Part shown: piece by piece, positions 10,972 through 21,401 of the stretch
Layout of the letters: every line of letters begins with the position of its first letter
How positions within the stretch are numbered: the stretch's first letter is position 1
Origin: Agrostemma githago
Lineage: Eukaryota > Streptophyta > Magnoliopsida > Caryophyllales > Caryophyllaceae
Reading direction: 5' to 3'
DNA: 64,000 bases
Assembly: GCA_958450325.1 (NCBI GenBank)
Contig: OY288250.1
Span: forward strand, 51,598,898 to 51,662,897
Translations under genes and position numbers: made by a program
The notes under the pieces: generated by a model
The model's input: only the letters and a program-made list of their open reading frames with translations
Database searches by the model: none
Told to the model about the DNA's origin: nothing

Positions 10972-12342
10972 TGATCAACGTATTTTATATCGTATTTTAT
11001 TGTCCCTCGACAACCGTTTTTTGAGCTTTTTTTTCTTCCATAATTATATGTTTAATGTCGATTTCTATTAGAAAGTCGATACTGTCGGTTCTCGTGCTAT
11101 TTTGCAGGTTAGATTCAATTTTGAGCATATTTAGGAGTAATAGCTCAGATAGCAAAGACGAGGACGAAGGACGAGGAAGAAAACGGAAAGCCGAGAAGCA
11201 AATAGAAGCTCAATAACGAGCTCAGCAGCACCCACTCGATCGAGTAGTGCTAAGCACTCGATCGAGTGCCTCATATCCGTGCTCAAGTTGGAGAGATCAC
11301 GCATCCACTCGATCGAGTACCCTAGTGCACTCGATCGAGTGCGTTACACCTAGGCCGCAGATTGGATTTTTATTTATTTAAAATTTTGGGCCTGTTTTGT
11401 AAGTCCAACTGATTTCTTTTAAATCAGTTGGAGGAGGATCGTCAGACATCACTTTTCATTCTATTCCTATACACATTACGCTACATATTTTTTAGGCTAG
11501 AAGTCGCGTTCTTTTCCCGTTTTCCTTCGCAAGGTTCATCGAATTCCGTTCTTCCCTTTTCAGATCTCAATTGTTTGGTATTGATAATCTTTAATTCTAA
11601 TTTTAATTTCTATTTCAATTCTCTAGTTTAATTCTTGTCTTAATTCTCTAGTTTAATTTTCGTCTTAATTCGTTCTTAGTTTTCATAGTTATCTGATTTC
11701 AGTCTTGTAGTTTAATTTAATTCGCATTCATCATGTTTAATTGCAATTCATATTTTTTAGCTTAATAATAATCATCATAAGTAGCTAATTTCTATCTAGG
11801 GTTTAAGGGGATCGATGGGTGTTAATTGGTTTATAGAAAATTGACCTGTCTCTGATCATATGAACTGTCGCCTGAATGTTGTTTTAATTCTGATTGATTA
11901 ATTACTGGCCAGGATTAATTAGTTAGTATCACAATTAGGACTTTTCACCGACCGGGTTAAGGACTAATTAGGTCACGACATTTTGGGTAGACAAGCTTAA
12001 TTCTAGCGACCGCAGGTTAAGTTTAGTTCTAAAGTTTATAGTAGTACCGACCGGACCTACACCTTAGACAGTTCGATTATTGACCCGTTAGTTGACTCCC
12101 TGACCCGATTGACATCCATTGTGAACCTGTGACTCTAGACCTTTTTATTATTGATTCACCTTTTAGTAATTAGCTGTCAGTCCACTTAAACGAACAAGAA
12201 AAACAGTGACTTGTAGTCTTAAGTCTAGACCTTAGAACAAGTATTTAAGCCCGTCTCCTTGTGGTTCGACCCCTACTTCACTATCTGCATTAGTTAGTGT
12301 ACCTTAGGGTATCTTTGACTAGGGATACGACTACCCCTGTCA
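10972..12342 (+). repeat. Athila 5' LTR
   Basis: This LTR carries four CACTCGATCGAGT-type palindromes at 11,233-11,341, followed by a weak TATA-like ATTTATTTAAA near 11,371. The downstream part is TTTAATT-rich. The copy at 20,026-21,396 is the same length. Two of its four palindromes (20,286 and 20,359) have each lost a CpG by a C-to-T or G-to-A transition. Confidence 0.93.
11233..11341. repeat. Palindrome array in Athila 5' LTR
   Basis: Sites start at 11,233, 11,255, 11,306 and 11,328, with spacings of 22, 51 and 22 bp. All four share the core ACTCGATCGAGT. The 3' LTR copy has sites at 20,286, 20,308, 20,359 and 20,381. The pair-gap-pair geometry is almost identical to that in the Tat-1 LTR although the two elements belong to different Ty3/gypsy lineages. 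Confidence 0.92.
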
Positions 12343-12348
12343 AATTTT

Positions 12349-12366
12349 TGGCGCCGTTGCCGGGGA
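12349..12366 (+). other. Athila primer-binding site (tRNA-Asp type)
   Basis: TGGCGCCGTTGCCGGGGA begins six bases after the LTR end. This is the classic Athila-lineage primer-binding site, complementary to tRNA-Asp. Confidence 0.88.
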
Positions 12367-12475
12367 GACGGTGTTATTTATTTACTTATTTTGTGTTTTA
12401 GTCTTTTGATTGCTTGTCTCGAGGAACTTCAGTTCCTTGAGACCGTTTCTCACATCTTTTCTGTAGTTTCCTCGT

Positions 12476-14536
12476 ATGCCCAGCTCCTCTCGAATTTCAG
12501 GCTACGTACCACCATTTGATCCTGAACCGGAGAGAACTCTCCGCAGGTCTAGGAAATTCTACAAGGAGATTGCTGAGACAGAAAGATCAGAATCAGTGGA
12601 ACATTCGGACGACGAGCATATATCCGAAGCACTGTCCTTTGAAGAGGATAATTCCACTACTGCCCCCGAGACACCGCTAGTCAAGATGCCTCCCAAACTT
12701 GCTAGCCATTCCGAGCCGGAGCAAAGTTCCCTACCGAAACCGTTGAAGAGGCCCACGGCCACTACAGGTACCTTTGAGATTCGCCCCGCTTTTATCACGT
12801 TAGTGGAGCGAAATCAATTCGGTGGAGGTCCCGATGAAGACCCGGCAAAGCACATGAAGCTCTTCACCGACTATTGCTCAACTATTCCACTCCCCGCGAG
12901 AGTAACACAAGAAGAGGTGATGGAGATGTTATTCATGTTCTCCCTACGCGACAACGCAAGAGACTGGATCACGAATCTAGGCCGCGTTTCTGAGGGAATC
13001 ACAGATTGGAACTCCCTAGCCTTAGCTTTTTATAAGCACTACTACACGCCGTAGAAGACCAACATGTTGAGGAGTCAGATTACTAACTTCCGACAGACAT
13101 CTCATGAGAAAATCTACGAGGCGTGGGTAAGGTTTAAAAAGCTAGTCAAGGAGTGCCCACATCACGGATTCGAGGTATGGTTTTTGTGCAATCAATTCTA
13201 TAATGGTTTATATGACGATTGCCGAGCTACGCTCGATTCTGCAGCTAATGGCAGGTTCCAAAACAACATTGATGATGATAAAGCATGGAAATTGATTGAA
13301 GATATGGCTACTCATCACTCACGTTGGGGAAATCCACAAGGTAACACCCGGGGAAATAGTGGTGACTCCGAGTCATCAAATGCAATAGTTAGCCACCTAG
13401 CCGCTTTAACTAAGCAGATTGACTCCATGGAGCTTGCTAGAACCCAAAACCAACAACAACAAGGCGGTATGTACCAAGTTAATGCAATGTCTGAGGTTGT
13501 TTGTGAGAATTGTGGGAATATGGGTCATTATACCCAAGAGTGTGTGAGTTTAGAGACGGCGAATGCATTTCAATCCATGAGACCACACCAACCATACAAG
13601 AACCAACCGGGCTATGACAAGTCCTTGTTGTCTTATAGGAGTCAAAACGTGCTTAACCCACCACCACCCGGCGGTAACAAAACCGTCCCATATGTAGCAC
13701 CCCATAACCGACCTTCCCAAAACCATAACAATAACCGACAACAATTTCAGGGAGGGCAACAAAATTGGGGTAACCAACAAAATTTGGGGAACCAACAATG
13801 GGGCAATAACCAACCTTGGGGTAACCAACAAGGGTGGGGGAACCAACAACAATTTCAGCCGATCCCACAAAACCAAAACCAAGCTCAAGCTCAAGCTCCA
13901 ACCAACACCGAGTATGCGGAGATCAAGGCTTTATTGATGCAAGATATCCAAAGTCATAATAAGCTAGAAACTCAAGTCAACCGGATATTTGCCCATAACA
14001 AGATCCTAGACACCCAAGTAGCACAACTTGCCACCCAAAAGCAAGTTAGGCCACCGGGTACTCTACCTCCTCAAGGCGAAAAATCACACGAGCAAGCCAA
14101 TGCGATCACATTGAGAAGCGGAACCCATTATGACGGTCCGAAGATGCCCGAGGAGTATGTTGTGGTTGATGAGACCGAGTTGGAGAAGCAAGAGCTAACC
14201 GAAGAAGCATCGAGCAGGCTACGGATGGAGGTCACTCGATCGAGTAACACCACCCCACTCGATCGAGTAGACCCCAAAAAACCTGGCAGAGAGCAGTCAC
14301 GTAGTCAACTCGACCGAGTTACATCTAACTCGATCGAGTTGGAGGTCACTCGACCGAGTGGTATCAGCCCACTCGGTCGAGTAGACCCTCCAAAAGTGGT
14401 TAGTAGCCCCCCAGTGATACCACTCGACCGAGTGCCTACAGGTAACTCGATCGAGTATGATGACACTCGACCGAGTCAGCCTGTACTCGATCGAGTGGAG
14501 ACCGTAACGCCTAACTCCGCTTCTTTTCATCCCTAG
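12476..14536 (+). pseudogene. gag: Athila gag, interrupted by an in-frame TAG
   Basis: This encodes the Athila capsid/nucleocapsid polyprotein. Translation from the ATG at 12,476 (MPSSSRISGY) runs through an acidic N-terminal region and the start of the capsid domain to a TAG at 13,052-13,054. The same frame then continues from 13,055 to 14,536. A nucleocapsid zinc knuckle of form CX2CX4HX4C (C-E-N-C to E-C) lies at about 13,502-13,543. An Asn/Gln/Gly/Trp-rich segment follows at 13,720-13,900. The last part, 14,233-14,497, is the palindrome array read as protein, giving repeated TRSS and LDRV. The single TAG suggests recent loss; stop-codon readthrough cannot be excluded but is not needed. 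Confidence 0.85.
14233..14497. repeat. Ten-site palindrome array inside the gag reading frame
   Basis: Sites start at 14,233, 14,256, 14,307, 14,327, 14,347, 14,370, 14,421, 14,444, 14,464 and 14,484. Spacings are 23, 51, 20, 20, 23, 51, 23, 20 and 20 bp. Sites one to three recur as five to seven at exactly 114 bp. The centres vary among GATC, GACC and GGTC while ACTCG and CGAGT stay fixed. The frame stays open across the whole array. Confidence 0.92.
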
Positions 14537-15250
14537 GTTTCAATTAAGGATGCTAATTCTTCTCAAGCGTCCCCGTCTCAAGCCATGAAGCCTACGATTC
14601 CGATCATACTTCCATTTCCCCACCGACAGCGTAAGACAAAGCTCGATCAACAGTTCGGTAAGTTTATGGAAGTCGTTAAGAATATGCAGGTAAGTGTTCC
14701 TTTTACTGATTTAATCACTCAAGTTCCTGCTTACGCGAAATTTATGAAAGAAACACTAACTCGTAAGCGGTCTTTTAGTGAGACTGAGACAGTTGCTTTC
14801 ACAGAGGAATGCAACGCGCTACTACAGAGTCGTACTCCGCTCAAGCTCAAGGATTCAGGGAGTTTTTCTATCCCTTGTACTATAGGGACATTAGCTATCG
14901 ATAAAGCCCTGTGTGACTTAAGAGCTAGCGTCAGTGTCATGCCATACTGTATTTGTCAGAAATTGAATATGGGTGTCTTGAAATGTACCAATATGACTCT
15001 GCAAATGGCAGATTGATCGGTCAAGTATCCTCTAGGTGTCTTAGAGGATGTTCCGGTCCAAGTAGGGAAATTCTTCATTCCCGTTGACTTTGTAGTCTTA
15101 GACATGGCTGAGGACGGCGTAATCCCTATTATCCTCGGTCGCCCTTTCCTACGCACGCCAGGGGCGATCATCAATGTCAAAAATGGGAAGCTCACACTCT
15201 CCGTAGGAGATGACACCGTGACTTTTAGTCTGATCACGCTCTTAAGAAGC
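14537..15250 (+). pseudogene. Athila protease region, with internal stops and altered active site
   Basis: The frame of gag continues after the TAG at 14,534-14,536 through the spacer and the aspartic-protease region, which in retroelements cleaves the Gag-Pol polyprotein. The active-site segment reads CDLRASVSVMP near 14,911-14,943, where the family has a D-[LT]-G-A core. The Gly is replaced by Arg, which should inactivate it. A TGA at 15,014-15,016 sits where Arg is expected (CGA to TGA). The flap and ILGRPFL-like motif follow near 15,127-15,150. A frame shift near 15,225-15,245 moves the reading to the reverse-transcriptase frame. Confidence 0.75.
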
Positions 15251-15252
15251 CT

Positions 15253-17127
15253 ATGATAGAAGAGTCCTGCTTTATCATAGATGTCATTGATTTGGAGATA
15301 GAAAATTATATTGACGACTATCTTGGCAGGGACCCTTTGGAGAAACTGCTAACATCCGGCGATGCTGATGCCGAGAAGAGATCATGGAGCGCGGAAGTAG
15401 ATGAGCTGGAATGCATGCTAAACGGAAAGGAGAGCACTATAAAGAAGGTATACAGTCTCGGCACCCCTAAAAAGGAGGTCGAGGTAAGTAAACCTGAACT
15501 AAAACCCCTCCCCTCTAATCTGAAATATGCATTCCTAGATGATAATGGTCTAAACCCCGTAATTGTCAACGCTGCACTCACAGATAGCCGACTTTCGGAG
15601 TTGTTAGTCATCTTACGACGACATAAGAAGGCTATTGGGTACAGTATTGATGACCTACGTGGTATTAGTCCCGAGTTTTGCATGCATCGCATTCACTTAG
15701 AGGGAGACCATAGACCGTCTATTCAGGGACAATGTAGGTTGAACCCGAACATGCAGGATGTGGTTAGGAAGGAGGTTATGAAACTCCTAGATGTTGGCAT
15801 TGTCTATCCCATTTCCGACTCTAAATGGGTTAGTCCAGTCCAAGTGGTCCCTAAGAAGGGAGGGACCACGGTCATCACGAACGAGAAGAATGAGCTCATT
15901 TCTACTCGATTAGTGACTGGATGGAGAATGTGTATTGACTACCGTAAGCTGAACGTAGCTACTAGGAAAGACCATTTCCCACTCCCCTTCATTGACCAGA
16001 TGCTAGAGCGTCTTGCTTGCCATAAGTACTTCTGCTACTTAGATGGCTACTCGGGATTTTTCCAAATCCCAATTCACTCAAACGACCAGGAGAAAACAAC
16101 ATTCACCTGTCCCTACGGAACCTTCGCATACCGAAGGATGCCTTTTGGCCTTTGTAATGCCCCGGCCACTTTTCAACGTTGTATGATGTCCATATTTTCG
16201 GACCTTATCGAGTCTGTCATGGAAGTCTTCATGGATGACTTCAGTGTATATGGCACTGATTATGATACATGTCTACTTAATCTTTCACGGGTCTTACAAC
16301 GTTGTGAGGAGACCAATTTGGTCTTAAACTGGGAGAAATGTCACTTCATGGTGACCGAGGGAGTCGTTTTGGGTCATTTAGTGTCCGAACGCGGCATCCA
16401 AGTGGATAAAGCGAAAGTCGAGGTGGTTGAGCAATTACCATACCCCGTTAATGTTAAAGGTGTGTGGAGTTTTCTTGGTCACGGGGGTTTTTACCGCCGT
16501 TTCATCCAAGATTTCTCCAAGATTGCCAAACCTCTGACTCAGCTGCTTCTCAAGGATGCCCCGTTCGTCTTTACTGACGAGTGTGCTCGAGCTTTTGACA
16601 GGATTAACCAGGCTCTTGTTTCCGCACCTATTATCCGAGCTCCCGATTGGGATTTGCCTTTCGAGGTTATGTGCGATGCTAGCGACTATGCTGTAGGAGC
16701 CGTGCTCGGGCAAAGGAAAGACAAGGCTTTACATGCGATCTACTATGCTAGTCAGACGTTAGATATGGCGCAGATCAATTATGCTACCACGGAGAAGGAG
16801 TTATTGGCCATCATCTATGCTCTAGACAAGTTTCGGGCTTATCTCATTGGCTCGAAGGTGATAGTGTATACAGATCATGCAGCCTTGAAGTACCTTCTAG
16901 CGAAGAAGGAGGCCAAACCGAGACTTATTAGATGGATCCTATTACTGCAGGAGTTTGACTTGGAGATCCGTGATAAGTTCGGGGCCGAGAATGTTGTAGC
17001 CGATCACCTATCCCGGCTAAGATATGATGGTTGGGATCTCGCCCCAATTGATGATCGTTCCCAGATGACCATTTGCTTGCTATTACCACGGATACTCCAT
17101 GGTTTGCTGATTATGCCAACTTCCTAG
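15253..17127 (+). pseudogene. pol: Athila reverse transcriptase and RNase H
   Basis: This 624-codon frame covers the polymerase and RNase H that copy the retroelement RNA into cDNA. The N-terminal linker precedes the fingers region (GWRMCIDYRKLN), then LDGYSGFFQIP and RRMPFGLCNAPATFQRCM. The catalytic box is FMDD at about 16,228-16,239. The thumb/connection (LGHLVSERGIQVDKAKV) leads to RNase H starting near 16,645 with CDASDYAVGAVLGQ and including YTDHAALKYLLAKKEAKPR. The frame closes at 17,127, but the integrase reading begins in another frame near 17,073, so a small indel lies in the 55-bp overlap. The polymerase motifs look intact. Confidence 0.9.
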
Positions 17128-18391
17128 TTGGAGGAACTCTACCTCCCGACCTTCAGTATCAGCAGAAGAAGCGGTTCTTACATGACATGAAGCGCTATTT
17201 CTGGGACGACCCATATCTTTTCCGAGAAGGTGCAGATGGATTATTTAGGAGATGTATTCCCGAGAGTGAGGTACATTCTATCCTCACTAGATGCCATTCT
17301 TCTCCTTATGGTGGACATCACGGTCCTTCAAAGACCTTCTCGAAGGTAATGCAATCGAGCTTTTATTGGCCCACTATTCTCAAGGATGCCACCACTTTTA
17401 TCCGTTCCTGCGACGCTTGCCAACGAATGGGAAATATTTCTCGACGACATGAGATGCCTCAAATCGGGATTCTCGAGGTAGAATTATTTGACGTTTGGGG
17501 TATAGATTATCAAGGACTGTTCCCCTCTTCTTATGGGAATCGGTATATTTTGGTCACCGTAGATTATGTTTCGAAGTGGGTGGAAGCCATCGCTTCACCC
17601 ACTAATGATGCTAACGTGGTGATCCGGCTCTTTAAGAAGACAATATTCCCGCGTTTTGGGGTCCCACGGGCTGTTATTAGTTTTGGTGGTTCACATTTTC
17701 ATGAACGCCAACTCACTAAGATATTGAAGAAATACGGTGTTCACCACCGTACTGGGCTAGCCTATCATCCACAAACTAGTGTACAAGTCGAGATTTCGAA
17801 CCGTGAGATCAAGTCTATTCTCGATAAGGTTGTCCATACTTCGAGAAAAGATTGGAGTTCGAAGCTCGATGATTCTCTTTGGGCTCACCAGACCGCATTC
17901 AAGACTCCTATCGGGACATCCCCGTATAGGCTTGTTTATGGCAAGGCTTGCCATCTACCCGTAGAGCTCGAGTTTAAGGCTATGTGGGCCTTAAAGGAGC
18001 TCAATCTCGATCCGAAGCTAGCCGGAGAGAACGCCTCATACAATTGAACGAACTAGATGAATTCCGTCTCCAAGCTTATGATAACGCGAGAATTTATAAG
18101 GAGCGGACCAAAAGATGGCATGATAAGCGCATTATCCCCCGAGAGTTCCATGTCGGCGATAAGGTACTTTTATTTAATTCCCGACTTAGACTCTTTCCCT
18201 GGAAACTTAAATCCCGATGGTCTGGACCGTTCACGGTGACTGAAGTAAATAAATTCGGGTCGGTTACACTCACCACCGACAAAGGCGAAATATTCAAGTT
18301 GAACGGTCAACGCCTCAAGCTCTATCACGAAGGTGCGTACGTCGGTGTTGTAGAGGCCATGGACCTCAACGACACTCTCGATTCCACCTAA
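17073..18391 (+). pseudogene. Athila integrase, split by a frameshift and missing a catalytic Asp
   Basis: This is the integrase that would insert the cDNA. The zinc-binding HHCC domain (His cluster, then CDAC) lies at about 17,270-17,420. The core contains the first Asp in WGIDYQG. The second catalytic Asp of the DDE triad is replaced by Phe, reading VISFGGSHF, with codon TTT at 17,682-17,684. The Glu lies in VEISNREIKSIL. The frame closes at 18,047. Its continuation is in another frame from about 17,984 to 18,391 and carries the C-terminal DNA-binding part (FHVGDKVLLF, SRWSGPFTV). The frameshift plus the missing Asp mean no active enzyme. Confidence 0.88.
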
Positions 18392-19252
18392 TCCAATTGA
18401 GGTAAACCGGTCGAGCGGGACCGTAAAAACCAGCGCTAACTGGGAGGCAACCCGGCATCACTTGTATATATTTGTAATTTCCCTTTCCGCAATTTTTATT
18501 TTTATTTTTAGCTTAGTAGCTCTAATTGGGAGTTAGTATTAATTATCGAGTGAGGACGAGGGAATTTTACGGTTTAATTGATTTAATTTCAGGATTTTGA
18601 AGCAATTAAAAGGAAAAAAGGCGAGAAGTAGCAGGTGCAATGTTCACTCGACCGAGTGGCCCATGCACTCGGTCGAGTGCCCTAACGGAGCAGCCACTGT
18701 CCAATTTTCAGGGGGTAACTCGATCGAGTGCTCTGTCGCACTCGGTCGAGTGCCCCTGAACCGGGTTCAATATCAGTTTTTCGCCCTTTTTTAATTGTTC
18801 CTTATTCTTATTTTCAAATCAGTTTGTGAATTAAAACTCCCTCTTCCGTCACAAGTCTTAAGAACCCTAACCCCCAATTCACTCAAATCACTCCCAATTC
18901 ATCAAATCTTCACTAAAACTCACGATTTTTGCTTCTAATTTGCAATTAGTAGTATCTACTTGTGTTCCTTGGTGTTATTTTGTGAATTTTTCGTCCCCTC
19001 TTCCCCCAGTTTCGAAATTTTCGAGCTACTCAAGGTAAATTTCGGGTTTTTGATTTCGTCACTTCTTTTCTTGGTTTTATGGTATAATTTCATCCTTAGT
19101 TATATACTAATCCCATTGCATGCTTTATTTTGTGTTGATTTCACCACTTTGTGCTCAAAAATTGATTTTTGTGTATAGGGTCTGATTTTGGCCGAAATTT
19201 GGTATTTTTTTTGGGATTTTTATGTAATTCTGTTTTGTTATTATGCTATAGT
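18392..19252 (+). other. Athila spacer between integrase and env-like ORF
   Basis: This non-coding spacer contains a four-palindrome array (18,645-18,752). T-rich sequence follows, and a possible splice acceptor (TTATGCTATAG at 19,243-19,253) just precedes the ATG at 19,254. Spliced subgenomic expression of the env-like ORF is known for some Athila elements; here it is only suggested by position. Confidence 0.55.
18645..18752. repeat. Palindrome array upstream of the Athila env-like ORF
   Basis: Sites start at 18,645 (GACC centre), 18,666 (GGTC), 18,717 (GATC) and 18,739 (GGTC). Spacings of 21, 51 and 22 bp match the LTR arrays almost exactly. The first pair is a perfect inverted repeat. The array lies about 500 bp before the env-like ORF and has no coding role here. 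Confidence 0.92.
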
Positions 19253-19253
19253 C

Positions 19254-20077
19254 ATGGCAGGAAGAAGGAATTCGCCCCGAACAACAACATGAACAGGAAT
19301 GCAAGGCAGCCAGCTGTTCAGCCTGTGCCAGGCTATGAAGAAATTGTTTGCAGGGACGAGGCCCAGAGAGCTCGTTTAGTTACCTTGATACCTAGGACGA
19401 TGGAGGCTACCCGGTGCTGCTCGTCACAATTCGCAATCGAGCTCGGCTTGAACGAGCAATTATTGCACCTCTTGTCCATGACCGGATTCGGTGGCTTATG
19501 GACACTACGTGAGTTATCTTACCGAGTACTCACTTTAGAATTCATAAGTTCATTTGAGTTTGATAGACAAGACAGCATGATATCTTTTCGGTTGAACAAT
19601 GAGGAGCAATCCATCAACCTTAGTACCTTGTCCGAGTGTCTAAGGCTCACCTCTGACCAGGCTGAAGACATCCTAGACATACCCGAGAGTTCGAAAGCAC
19701 CTCCCTACTTTATGTTATTTTCGGGTCGTAGTGCAAGTGTCACCGCTATGGCACTCAACGCCATCCCACACCCTACTATCCGCCTCTTCTTGCGGATTTT
19801 GAGTCATATGGTTTTTCCACACTCCGACATGAGTAAATTTCACTCATTGGAGGTGTTGATTTTAGGACACTACCTAAACCCCTTTAGGCAATCCCTGAAG
19901 GCGTTTAGTGCACCGGGTATGATCTGTGTCGGAATCGAGCGCCAGATCAGTGGATCTGGACCGCTCGGTTGTGGAGCCATTGTCACCGCGCTAGCAAAGC
20001 GCTATGTTATGGGTTTGGGGGAGTTTGATCAACGTATTTTATATCGTATTTTATTGTCCCCCGACAACCGTTTTTGA
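19254..20077 (+). pseudogene. Athila env-like/ORF2 protein, truncated
   Basis: This is the extra ORF after integrase in Athila elements, often called env-like; its function is not established. An ATG at 19,254 starts a frame that closes after 12 codons. The long frame, open from 19,169, has its first internal ATG at 19,289, so the original start was probably displaced by a small indel. Recognisable Athila segments include LTLEFISSFEF and SFRLNNEEQSINLSTLSECLRL. The frame crosses the purine tract and the LTR boundary at 20,026 and stops inside the LTR at 20,077. It is far shorter than typical Athila versions, so its C-terminal part has probably been deleted. Confidence 0.65.
20009..20025 (+). 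other. Athila polypurine tract
   Basis: ATGGGTTTGGGGGAGTT immediately precedes the 3' LTR start TGATCAACG at 20,026. A G-rich tract at this position primes plus-strand synthesis in LTR retrotransposons. Confidence 0.75.
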
Positions 20078-21396
20078 GCTTTTTTTTCTTCCATAATTAT
20101 ATATATAATGTCGATTTCTATTAGAAAGTCAATACTGTCGGTTCTCATGCTACTTTGCAGGTTAGATTCAATTTTGAGCATATTTATGAGTAATAGCTCA
20201 GATAGCCGAGACGAGGACGAAGGATGAGGAAGAAAACGGAAAGCCGAGAAGCAAATAGAAGCTCAATAACGAGCTCAGCAGCACCCACTCGATTGAGTAG
20301 TGCTAAGCACTCGATCGAGTGCCTCATATCCGTGCTCAAGTTGGAGAGATCACGCATCCACTCGATCAAGTACCCTAGTGCACTCGATCGAGTGCGTTAC
20401 ACCCAGGCCGCAGATTGGATTTTTATTTATTTAGAATTTTGGGCCTGTTTTGTAAGTCCAACTGATTTCTTTTAAATCAGTTGGAGGAGGATTGTCAGAC
20501 ATCACTTTTCATTCTATTCCTATACACATTACGTTGCATATTTTTTAGGCTAGAAGTCGCGTTCTTTTCCCGTTTTCCTTCGTAAGGTTCATCGAATTCC
20601 GTTCTTTCCTTTTCAGATCTCAATTGTTTGGTATTGATAATCTTTAATTCTAATTTTAATTTCTATTTCAATTCTCTAGTTTAATTCTTGTCTTAATTCT
20701 CTAGTTTAATTTTCGTCTTAATTCGTTCTTAGTTTTCATAGTTATCTGATTTCAGTCTTGTAGTTTAATTTAATTTGCATTCATCATGTTTAATTGCAAT
20801 TCATATTTTGTTAGTTTAATAATAATCATCATGAGTAGCTAATTTCTATCTAGGGTTTAAGGGGATCGATGGGTGTTAATTGGGTTATAGAAAATTGACC
20901 TGTCTCTGATCATATGAACTGTCGCCTGAATGTTGTTTTAATTCTGATTGATTAATTACTGGCCATGATTAATTAGTTAGTATCACAATTAGGACTTTTC
21001 GCCGACCGGGTTAAGGACTAATTAGGTCACGATATTTTGGGTAGACTAGCTTAATTCTAGCGACCGCAGGTTAAGTTTAGTTCTAAAGTTTGTAGTAGTA
21101 CCGACCGGAGCTACACCTTAGACAATTCGATTATTGACCCGTTAGTTGACTCCCTGACCCGATTGACATCCATTGTGAACCTGAGACCCTAGACCTTTTT
21201 ATTATTGATTCACCTTTTAGTAATTAGCTGTCAGTCCACTTAAACGAACAAGAAAAACAGTGACCTGTAGTCTTAAGTCTAGACCTTAGAACAAGTATTT
21301 AAGCCCGTCTCCTTGTGGTTCGACCCCTACTTCACTATCTGCATTAGTTAGTGTACCTTAGGGTATCTTTGACTAGGGATACGACTACCCCTGTCA
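20026..21396 (+). repeat. Athila 3' LTR
   Basis: This is the same length as the 5' LTR (1,371 bp) and is followed directly by the target duplication GCAAC. Several differences from the 5' copy are C-to-T or G-to-A at CpG, as expected for methylated DNA. Confidence 0.93.
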
Positions 21397-21401
21397 GCAA
21401 C

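Larger units (their letters stand above)
10972..21396 (+). mobile_element. Athila-type Ty3/gypsy retrotransposon, complete but inactive
   Basis: The element is 10,425 bp with two LTRs of 1,371 bp each (10,972-12,342 and 20,026-21,396). Each begins TGATCAACG and ends CCCCTGTCA. It is flanked by a perfect TSD, GCAAC (10,967-10,971 and 21,397-21,401), inside Tat-1. The order is primer-binding site, gag, protease, reverse transcriptase, RNase H, integrase, palindrome array, env-like ORF, purine tract. At least two in-frame stops and three frame shifts break the reading frame, and active-site residues are lost in protease and integrase. By eye I count roughly 35-40 substitutions between the LTRs (about 2.7%), a rough figure. 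Confidence 0.95.

Noticed and set aside
13550..13901. Antisense ORFs over Athila gag
   Set aside because: They mirror the low-complexity Asn/Gln/Gly region of gag on the other strand.
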